Assembly (NCBI GenBank): GCA_001466705.2
Contig: LATX02000007.1
Location: forward strand, 62,001-126,000
DNA: 64,000 nt
Direction of reading: 5' to 3'
Origin: Moniliophthora roreri
Lineage: Eukaryota > Basidiomycota > Agaricomycetes > Agaricales > Marasmiaceae
Positions 55,777 to 64,000 of this stretch are shown here, in pieces. Within the stretch, counting starts at the first letter, position 1. Each line of letters starts with the position of its first letter. A program made the translations under genes and the position numbers. The notes under the pieces were generated by a model. The model was not told the origin of the DNA, did no database searches, and saw nothing but the letters and a program-made list of their open reading frames with translations.

Positions 55777-56657
55777 TTGGCATTTCGTGCTAGCTTTCTT
55801 GTTGAAGCCTTAGGCTCTTAATTCTGGTCCGGTCGCAGTATTGAGCTAATGGTAGTACAACTCGGTGCGGCGGCTGCTTTCTTGGCACATTTTGTCGATG
55901 ATGCTCTATAGTGTATGGCGTTTTGGCCTGACCTGTAGCTTCACGTACTTATATCCACCGTTATATCCATCGAAAAGTTGAACTTGACCGTGTGTGCTTG
56001 ACTCGTGAACCGTAGCGATTCGGTCCCTTGATTTTTCACATCCTTCACCACATCCTTGAGAACTGTCCGTTCAGCCTGTATCGCCGCCGTCAATGGAATC
56101 AATCAACGTCTCGACCTAGACTGTTCCGCTTCTCTACTAGATAACGGAGTCTGTCATCGTGAGCTGTACATTGAAACTACCGAAAGTACATCATTAATCA
56201 ATTCTTCAGGGACGGTCTAGAACCCCCGTTCTTAGCCTTTTACCACTGTCGAAAAACGCCTGGAACATGTCATGCGTGTCGTGCTTTGCAACACCTTTGC
56301 TCGCTACAACAGTCTCACCTCAGAACGCCTCAAAAAACCGAAGTTGACTTATATATGGCAAATAGACTCGGGATTGGTTTCGCCTACGTCTCCAGGGCCT
56401 AAAAGGGACCATCTGTCTTCGAAGACAGCTTTCAGGTGGTGCTCTGCTATTTTTGCGGGCCGATTTTCGCGCTCATGGGAGAGTTTGTAATTCAGAGAGA
56501 CCGTCGACGTTCTATTGGCAGTCGAAATTTAGGAATGGTTCGTACCTATCTGTGTGCCTACGACTACGTACGTCCTCCGGTACCTTCATTTCTCGGGTAT
56601 TCTCATATAAAGCTCGACCAGTAGGGGGGATTCATCTCTTATCTGTGAATTTCCAGA
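55777..56657 (+). other. Intergenic region with TATA-like promoter before the WSC gene
   Basis: No gene seen. CATATAAAG at about 56604-56612 is a plausible TATA box some 45 bp before the WSC start codon. 55905-55955 shares words with 44920-44990. Confidence 0.4.
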
Positions 56658-58292
56658 ATGCCCACCTTGACTTCGACTTCGGCGTTCCTTCTTTTGACAC
56701 TGGTGCAAGGCATTGCGGCTGCAAAATCTCACCAGCATCAGCACCAACATGTCTCTCAACGTGATACCCAGGTGCAAGCCTTGCCAGGAAATTGGAGCTC
56801 TGTTGGATGCTTCACGTACATTTGCTGTCGTTCATTCAGGTTACCCCAATGCTGACTATCCTTTAGAGATCTCTCTACCGCACGAACGCTCCAAGGCCAG
56901 TCCACATCCAGCGACAATAACATGACAATCGAAGCTTGTATATCAACATGCGAGGCAGCGGATTTCATCTTTGCTGGGGTTGAGTTTGGACAGTACGTCC
57001 CATACACCACATGATTTGTTTCACTCATCTTAATCCTATCTTACAGGGAATGCTGTATGTCTTATTCACATCTCAGTGTATCCCATCCCTGACATTATCC
57101 AGATTGCGATTCTACAATTCAATCTCCCGGCACCCAAGTCTCCCTAGACGAGTGCAACCTTCCATGCACGGGTGCGGAAGATACCGAGACATGTGGGGGC
57201 TCAGGTCGGATCCATGTCTTCGGTAACGGTCAAAAGGGACCTTCACTGGAACAAGTGGTGAACGATGCTAAACTCGGGATATGGGAGTTTGAAGGATGCT
57301 TCATGTACGTCCTTCGTGTGTCGTATGGAGAGGTTACATACTTATGGCCTTCTATAGCGACAGTCCTACTACGAGAGTACTCGGCGTTCCACTAGGGGTA
57401 CCCGAGGGTGTCACCGCAAAAGGATGTGTAGTCGCATGCTCGGATGCTGGTTTCATACAGGCGGGTGTTGAAGATGGCCATGAGTGTTGTGTGTATTATC
57501 TTCTTCCCAGTCCATTCCATTACGCGCTGAAACTCAACTGTTCGTGGTACTCAGGGTGCGACACCATAACTACATCTCAATTCTCCAACCTCAACGCCAC
57601 CAAAGCACCAGACACCGACTGCCGGGGTGTATGTGTTGTAGATCACGGAGAGTATTGCGGGAATGCCAACCGTATCGCTGTCTACCGGTTGAACGAAACC
57701 GCCACCACATCATGTGTTGGAAGCATTGGAAGCAACTTCACACTAGTTGCTGCGTCCGATGATGGACATGAGGAGCCCCTGAAAGTGGTTGTGGCAGAGA
57801 TGACTGCTAGTGGAGTTTGGGGGGTGCTTTCTGTGAGTGACCTTGTATGCACTGGGAGTGCTGCACGTTGCTGAACTCGGGGATATACATAGGCATGTCC
57901 ACTTTGCTGTAGCGATTATCCCTCGCTTTCCCTCGAAAATGGCGTTATTATGCCACACTCGTCATCGAACCCCAACCAGATCATGAAATCTATACCTAGT
58001 TTATCACCAGGTGATTCGCCTGCGTTCGCTACCATTGCTGGTGGAACAGGGTACTGTGCGGTGGTAAGTAAGAAGCATACCCTATGTTCTACACCTTTCT
58101 GATATCAACTCGTTCTAGAACGACAACTTGCTATCCTTTGGTGGAAAAATAGACGGATTCGCGCTGTGTAGGAACACTTCGGCGCTTGCGGGTGGCCGAA
58201 TGGATGTCGTGTTCGAACCAAAAGCTGGGCACGAGAACTATGTGTTGGAAGAGTGCCGAAGTGTCGTTATCAAGATCATTGGGGCTTCGTAA
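56658..58292 (+). CDS. Secreted protein with two WSC domains
   Basis: Eight exons: 56658-56815, 56867-56992, 57047-57054, 57103-57304, 57358-57488, 57555-57832, 57893-58063, 58119-58292; 415 residues with consistent phases. A signal peptide (MPTLTSTSAFLLLTLVQGIAAA) starts the protein, followed by a His/Gln-rich stretch. WSC domain 1 runs from GNWSSVGCFTDLST through CISTCEAADFIFAGVEFG, ECYC and LPCTGAEDTETCGGSGRIHV. WSC domain 2 runs from EFEGCFIDSPTTRVLG through CVVACSDAGFIQAGVE, ECWC and CVVDHGEYCGNANRIAVY. WSC domains are cysteine-rich carbohydrate-binding modules of cell-wall proteins. The C-terminal part (NGVIMPHSSSNPNQIMKSIP, GRMDVVFEPKAGHENYVLEE) resembles other Agaricomycete WSC proteins. 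No C-terminal anchor is seen. Exon 3 is only 8 bp. Confidence 0.8.
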
Positions 58293-58379
58293 GAGTAAAA
58301 CTTCAGACATCATTATCATATATATATGCCAAGATACCTCTAAGTTATTTGTAGCCCACCAAATATACCTTATCATATC

Positions 58380-59785
58380 CTATCCATTGAGCGTCGTCTG
58401 ATTTCGGAATTCCCCAAAAGTCCAACTCAGACATTCCGTCGCCGCACAATCTTCTTCCTCTTCGATCGCTTCAGGCACATCCTGGCCTTCCTCCCAAGGC
58501 TCGCCCAAAACCTTATCTATGACTACATTGATACCATGATTAGCGATATTACTAGACCAGCCGCGTTTCCCTATAGTGTCGTATTTAATGATCTTGCCGA
58601 GGTGGCACCTGGAAGAACGTTGTGATCAGTGGCATTTCGACTAGAAGAAACCATATCACGTACCGAGACTCCATTGCATAGCCTGCATTAGCACAAGTGG
58701 AGCCAATACCAGTGCAGACACCCATAGCGATTGGCTGGCAGAAGATTGTGAGTAAATATAGGGCTGTGTGAGATGGGAGAAAGAGAACATACGTCTCCAG
58801 TGTTAAGCACATGTGTGATATGCTGAGTTGAGGGTGGAGAAGGAAGGTGTAGCCTATGTGAAGCCATCATTTCGCCAGGTGCTTCGAAAGCCACGACTGG
58901 AACGCCAAATGTTACACCCAAGAGGGAAGACAAAGCGCCTCCCAGTGAGTGACCAGTTACCCAGATATTAGCTTCTGGGTACATGTATGATACGTTATTG
59001 TATAAATTCTACGAAATGATTAGTCTTTTTTTGAGAAGATGAACACGTACAATGCAACGCACCGTCCCGATAGGATAAAACAGGCTCTCCTCGATCAAAC
59101 TCTTCTCCACGCATTCTGAATCGCACTTGTATCCCCCCTCATAGCACCCGCAAACCGTCGACCAGGTAGGCCCCACCCGAGCGCAGCAACATGAAAAGAG
59201 CAAGTTGTCGTTCAGCTTGTCTTTCTTCGTTGTTGGGCCACCATGTATCCAGGGTAAAGAAGTCCCTTTGATAGAAATGACGACCGTAGAGTTGTCTGTG
59301 GAGGCATAGATATGCCCACGGAACCCATCTGCATCTGGCTCCCAACCGTACGGATATGTCGTGTTCCAATCAGAGCCGAGGTCGTACCAGTCCTTTTGCT
59401 CCGGCTGCGTATACGCATTAGCAGTCATCTTTGCGAGTAATTGAAGTGTCTCGCGTTTCGTGACATCCGGGCCAGGGACTTCAATGGGTAACCATGTTAA
59501 AGCTTGTGTTTCCAACCGCTGAATTGACCTGGTTCGTGCTGCTGAGAATGCCGAAAACGAGGGCGGGCGGTGCGCGGTAATTGGTATAGTGTCTATCGTA
59601 AATAGTTCGTCGCCGAATGCTGCAGAAACAGCTTCATTGGCAAAAATGACTCGGGAGGTATTCGTAACAGCGTGACTGTGTCGCAGCTGGAATGAGAGTT
59701 GAGATCTGGGTTCATGAGATTCATGAGAGCTCCAAAGCAAGCTTGCCAGGAGTAGTCGTAATGAAGTTGGTAATATGGAGAACAT
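58380..59785 (-). CDS. ATG15: ATG15-type autophagic phospholipase
   Basis: Four exons: 59063-59785, 58793-59008, 58664-58734, 58380-58608; 412 residues. The N-terminus (LPTSLRLLLASLLW) fits the signal-anchor helix that delivers Atg15 to multivesicular bodies and the vacuole. The ATG15 blocks follow in order: KMTANAY, DWYDLGSDWNTTYPYGWE, VISIKGTSLPW, KDKLNDNLLFSCCCARVGP, CDSECVEKSL and the lipase nucleophile motif GHSLGG (residues 260-265, Ser262, at the 5' end of exon 2), then VPVVAFEAPGE and VCTGIGSTCANAGYAMES. Known Atg15 enzymes break down autophagic and Cvt body membranes in the vacuole. Length is somewhat below yeast Atg15, mainly in the C-terminal tail, which is acidic here (EAIEEEEDCAATE). 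It converges with the WSC gene, whose stop is about 90 bp away. Confidence 0.85.
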
Positions 59786-60112
59786 GCTCGAATACAGCAG
59801 TGGTTCAAGGTTGATGGTGGCGGTTGTGTATCAAGGCAGCCATGTGGAGCCAATGCGCCGGATTAGCCCAACAAGCGCCCGTGACAGTCGGGCTCGGCCG
59901 GTGAGTCACACTGGCGGCAGTGGGCCACAGAGGGTCTAGGCCCTTCTCCCGTACCCACGTAGCTCCTACACAATTCAACGCCCCACAAGGAACCCATGGG
60001 CAGTCCAATCGCCAACTCTTCCCAAAACTCCCATATTCACCTCTTTCAGCAGCAGATGCAGTTCTGCGGAAGGATACGAAATCTCCGCTAAAGTCTACCC
60101 GCTTACTGCTGC
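59786..60112. promoter_or_regulatory. Shared divergent promoter region of ATG15 and the DUF6593 gene
   Basis: 327 bp between two divergently transcribed start codons. No clear TATA box. GC-richer than its neighbourhood, with GGCGGCAGTGGGCC-type words near 59910-59925. Nothing coding. Confidence 0.4.
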
Positions 60113-60822
60113 ATGGAACTCAGTCTCGTTAATAACAATCCCGCCCATACTCTTCTTATAACTCAGGACGGCGTCCCGGCATACTCGATCCAGACAAGTC
60201 AAGATGGTGCTAGCTCACATCAGGAAACTATCCTGAAGACTACCAAGGTTACTCGTTTGGAACGAAGGAGTTCAGGTCGCACCGAGACGGAAGTGGGGCA
60301 GATATTGTACTTTGGTATTGACCGTTTACGGTTGAGTCTACAATGCAATGGTAGGGAGGAATTTAAGCTGGAGGTATTGAACCTTCAAGGGGATTCTTCG
60401 GTTGATTTGGGATCAAAGTGTGTATTTCTTCATCATCTTCCTCATCTCAGTTCTACTATTTCTGATACAACACCTCCACCCGCAGCAGCTCTTGGTCATT
60501 CACCGGTCCAGACGATAAACCGTACAAGTGGCAGTTATTTATTCAATATCCTGTCGTAAGTATATACGAATCCTCTTTCTTTCCAAAGTGGTTAGTTACT
60601 CACATCCACCTTCCGTGGCCGCGGTTTCTACAGCTTTTCCTCGACGACAACTCTCAAACCCCCATCGCACGTTATCGTCGTGCCAAACTAGGCATAGTGT
60701 CCCGATCTAGGAGACCATTCCTCGAAATATTTCCCGCAGGCATCAACTGTATAGACCTCATAGTCGCCACGTTCGTCTCGTATATGATCCAGAGGTTCCC
60801 ACAGATAACGCAGACCCATTGA
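60113..60822 (+). CDS. DUF6593 protein
   Basis: Three exons: 60113-60417, 60486-60555 and 60634-60822; 187 residues, phases consistent. The family landmarks are in order: TLLITQDGVPAYSIQT, TKVTRLERRS, EVGQILYFGIDRLRL, SSWSFTGPDDKPYKWQLF (completed over intron 1), TPIARYRRAKLG and FLEIFPAGINCIDLIVATFV near the C-terminus. DUF6593 proteins are small, very common in Agaricomycetes and of unknown function. The second intron carries GTAAGT and CAG ends. No signal peptide; the hydrophobic C-terminal segment is a feature of the family. Confidence 0.75.
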
Positions 60823-63272
60823 TTCACAAAGGTATGTAACTGCTATTAAAGTTATTCAACGCACGTTTGGGTTGGACTCGGGACTGATAAAACCTTGTTT
60901 CGTAGGAGTCGAGATCTTGTATGTTGTAACTTGATGCTTCTGGCTTCGACTGTACACACAGTACCCCTGTCTCGGATGTAATTGTAGAGCTTAACAGCCA
61001 ACAAAGGCTTCGCACTCAGATTGGACCCGATGAGCGTTTTCAAGGTATTCGAGTAAGGCGTCCCGCTACACTGTAGAATATCAGCGATAACGAGCTCAGT
61101 TGATTGTTGCGCTCATCACGGAGATAGAATTGTGGGACCGTGGATTCTCGTGATGAAGGTATCCTCTCCGATACCGAGGTTAAGGAACACGTATCACCCA
61201 GTGCTGACAGTCGCACAGAAGGTCGGCGTAGAGACCTCTGACCATCACCTCGTCTCGATGCTAGTATGCCGACGACAACAAGGTACTGTAGTGAGCGGAT
61301 AGCTGCGAAAAATCTCAAGGGACGTCTGCACAGCGACAAGAGCGGCTGCTGACGACCAACCTCCGGTCAGCGGGGCCCCAGTGCTACCGCCCTTTTAAAC
61401 AGTCGACATCACCGCCCGTCAGATTTGTTCCATTCTTCATAAATTAGGATCAGAAATCAGAGGTTTAACTCCGTGGTAACTCTATCTAGTATCATGAGGG
61501 ACATGTGAATAGAAGATATCGTACAGTAGTATTGTACTGTACCGGGGTACACAAGTATTGGAGTAGAGTTGTTGTTGAAACACAAAGAGAGAATGATGCC
61601 TGCCAGTGATTCATGATGGTAGTGCTAGTTGAATAGGGTTGCCATTGGCTGTAGGTATGTATCATTTTATCTGGCAGGTGACCTTGAAACACATTCCATC
61701 CCGCCGACGTTCTAGGAAGGGGTAAATGAGATGTTACGCCGGAATAATGCATATGTGCATAACGGAGACGACGACTCCGACTCCCTAGCGGAATGTGGTC
61801 CGTTAGGGAGTAGCTCCCCAGGCCACAGAACGTGTGGTGCTCGGAGAACTAGTGATGCTAAGCGAAACGAACGTCAATGTCTGCAACGAGTCCATGTGGA
61901 GACAATCACGGTTGACGTCGAGGGTAAGGATTGGCACCATGTGTCCCTCGGGAGCGACTTGTGGTCCAAGTGCACAACCGACGTACGCGTGGCGTGACAA
62001 TACGAATGGACATGCAAACGCAATCATGACGATTCGAAATGACTAGGTACTGGATTTGAAATGGCAGGGTGACTACCTGTAAAGAAACTTTGTAGACAGA
62101 TAGGATCGACGACCGTTACCGCCGGACACGAATGACAGGCTACAAAGCGAGTCGAGCGAGCTGCGCATGGATGCATGTATGGCTGTCCCAGTGGTAGTAG
62201 CACTTCAGTTCTTGGATCCGGGCAAGGGCCCATGGCCGTTGGACGAGGGACATGACCGGCGGTAAAATAGAAGGGGTTAGATTTGGAGCGATAGTCTGCT
62301 GATGGTCCACTCTCATACGTAGTGATGTCCCGCCTCCAAGAAAGCAGTCAGGCAGGTTTACAGGGTCGTCGCCAATCGCCTGGCCGTAGTCCTGGCGCTG
62401 AGGTGATACCGTGCGACAGATATCGATCCTAGTATGTGGCTTTACTAATAACCGGGACCGGCCTGCGAGGTAGCACCGGAGAGAGAGAGAACAGCAAAGA
62501 TATTCCACAGTGAGATCCAGCTGGCAGGTAGGCGGTGCGCGGGGCTATGATGTCTTTTCTTGATGATGGCGCTTGACCCATTGAAAACACCTGCCAAAGA
62601 GGGACCGATCAGTCAGATTATTATAACTTATCGATCACCATTGACGAGAAGGTCCAGTGATAGTTTTGTCACGATGTCGGAGATTCTAGAGGTCTGGTGT
62701 TCCGGTGCCACCCAAAGTTCCTGCGATGAAGCTTCTTGTGATAAATTACCTACCCTGTATGTGGTGTTCAGACTGTATAGCGCGACCCTTGTTCAAGTGT
62801 GTTCAAGCGACGTTCTAAAGGACTTGAGATGGTAACCGAGTTTGTGCAAACACTTGTTGTCCTTGTTCCCGGAAAATTCGGTTCTTGTTATTGTGGGAGA
62901 GAAAAATGCAAGGACCCAGTGCGGCTGATTGAACGGGTCAGATGAAGATATGTCGTAAAAGCGGACCATTATAGGCAGAAAAGGACAAGTCAAAGATCAA
63001 GGTTATTGCTGTAAACAGGAGCCGAGCGAGCGAGAGAGACGAGTAAAGTGGGCCATGTGGGAATATAATTGAGTTGTGTGGTAATGATTGTGTGGTAATC
63101 ATCTGTGAGTAATTGTGCCTCAATTGGGTCTGATATAAGGGCGGCGTGTTTCGGTCCTTTTGTCTCCTCCTCCATCCTCAGCTTAGAGCCAGCCTGCGAC
63201 CTCTATAACTTACGACCCTTTTACAGGACCTCTTATTTCTTCTTCTTCTCTGTATCTTTATCTTTCTCTATA
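60823..63272. other. 2.4 kb intergenic region
   Basis: No gene recognised on either strand. CTCCCTAGCGG (61781-61791) and CCGTTAGGGAG (61800-61810) form a hairpin with an 8-nt loop. Shortly before the next start codon is a long pyrimidine-rich tract (about 63230-63270), typical of highly expressed fungal promoters. The length and the large number of short unrelated frames suggest a long regulatory region or an undetected non-coding transcript. Confidence 0.4.
61781..61810. other. Hairpin
   Basis: 11 bp inverted repeat with one mismatch (CTCCCTAGCGG / CCGTTAGGGAG) around an 8-nt loop. ATGCATATGTGCAT, a near palindrome, lies 20 bp upstream. Confidence 0.45.
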
Positions 63273-64000
63273 ATGTCGATTCGGACCGTCCAGACAAGAT
63301 ACAAGGCCTCGTCGTCGCCCTCGACGGTGCTCACGACCATAGACACCAATTCACCTCCATCTCCCCTTCCAGGCCTGGCAGCCAAGGTTCTCTATCTCAA
63401 CAGTGAGTGTTCTCGACGTTGCCGCTCAAGGAATTGCTGCTGATTTTCTTCTCTTTTTTTTTTCCCTTTTTTTTTTCAAATTTTTTTTTTCGCAGTGACA
63501 ACACCCCCTAGGTCAACGTCACCCAAACCCCTCAGCGCCAGTAACAGCACCCTCAGCCCCCTCGCATCCCCGTACAAACCCAAATTGAGCCGCAGTAGCA
63601 GCTTCAGCCATACTCAGAACCAGCATCTTCATCAACAGAGTCAACGAGTTGGTGCTCGGGCTGGTAGAGGGATCCCGGCTACGCCCGTAGATCCGTCTTC
63701 AATGAGTTTTGTGGGGGCTAGCAGTGGCATCGTTGACCCGATGTTCGGTGGTTTACCAACGTACCACAGCACATCGAGGTTCGATCCGTTTGGGGACTTT
63801 ACCGTCTCCGAGACATCATACAACCAATATCTCTCCTCACCTCAACCTCTCCTCCAATCACCTCCTTCCTCACCGACATCGGGAGTGACGAGTTTCGCTT
63901 TCAACGTCACCATCAACCCTAGCGTTGTCACGCAGCCGCTCGCTTCTGGTACCGGTGCCAACATTAAACCGGCGTACAACCATTATTATTATTACGACAC
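63273..64000 (+). CDS. Ser/Pro-rich protein of unknown function, 5' part (runs off the window)
   Basis: Exon 1 at 63273-63402 begins MSIRTVQTRYKASSSPSTVL and ends LYLN. A 93 bp intron (63403-63495) contains two long T runs before its CAG. Exon 2, from 63496, continues in frame to the window end. The sequence is rich in Ser, Pro, Thr and Gln (STSPKPLSASNSTLSPLA, SFSHTQNQHLHQQSQ, PPSSPTSGVTSF), as in disordered parts of fungal regulatory or RNA-binding proteins. Any folded domain would lie beyond the window. I do not recognise the family. Confidence 0.7.

Overview
The window looks like one contig from an Agaricomycete (mushroom-forming basidiomycete) genome. The evidence is the gene structures (many 45-60 bp GT-AG introns) and the protein families: DUF6534 seven-helix membrane proteins, a DUF6593 protein, MYND-finger proteins, a WSC-domain secreted protein, sterol-uptake-type Zn2Cys6 regulators and Tf1/sushi-like chromoviruses. 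No bacterial, viral or CRISPR features were seen. All family names come from reading motifs in the translations, not from a search. Intron positions were placed by hand from splice sites, reading phase and comparison of paralogues inside the window.

Layout. 1-2.5 kb is repeat-rich: GGTTATAACC palindromes, a tRNA-like SINE head, TACGGTA-rich repeats and a ~142 bp satellite. 2.5-7.3 kb holds two copies of a Zn2Cys6 transcription factor gene with their duplicated 5' flanks, separated by small inverted-repeat elements. 7.3-17.8 kb interrupts that array. It carries degenerate telomere-like repeats, an F-box-type pseudogene split by a complete 7,028 bp Ty3/gypsy chromovirus (8121-15148, target duplication GAAAC), and a relic of the end of a RAP1-like gene. 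17.9-21.4 kb has two more transcription factor copies; the last has lost one residue inside its zinc cluster.

22-45 kb is dominated by DUF6534 genes and relics (five copies in both orientations), embedded in a repeated unit of about 4.4 kb. Inside this region are a second F-box relic and an apparently intact RAP1-like telomere protein gene (25.9-29.6 kb). A ~1.6 kb stretch bounded by inverted repeats sits at 39.6-41.2 kb.

46-64 kb is a more ordinary gene-dense region: a broken CAP/PR-1-like secreted protein gene, a seven-exon Agaricomycete protein with an N-terminal NVNGDQVN motif, two tandem MYND-finger genes (one with a mutated splice donor), a two-WSC-domain secreted protein with an 8 bp micro-exon, an ATG15-type lipase, a DUF6593 gene and the start of a Ser/Pro-rich protein that runs off the end.

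How it fits together. No operon-like pathway is evident. The main theme is repeated local duplication followed by decay. The best mechanistic find is the chromovirus. Its primer-binding site is a perfect 12-nt complement of the LTR sequence 32 nt downstream of a TATA box (Tf1-type self-priming). Its gag and pol are joined by a GGGTTTT -1 slippery site directly before the gag stop. It also has a third, overlapping reading frame with a CCHC zinc knuckle, masked by TGA codons. The nonsense codons I found in the element can be explained by C-to-T changes.
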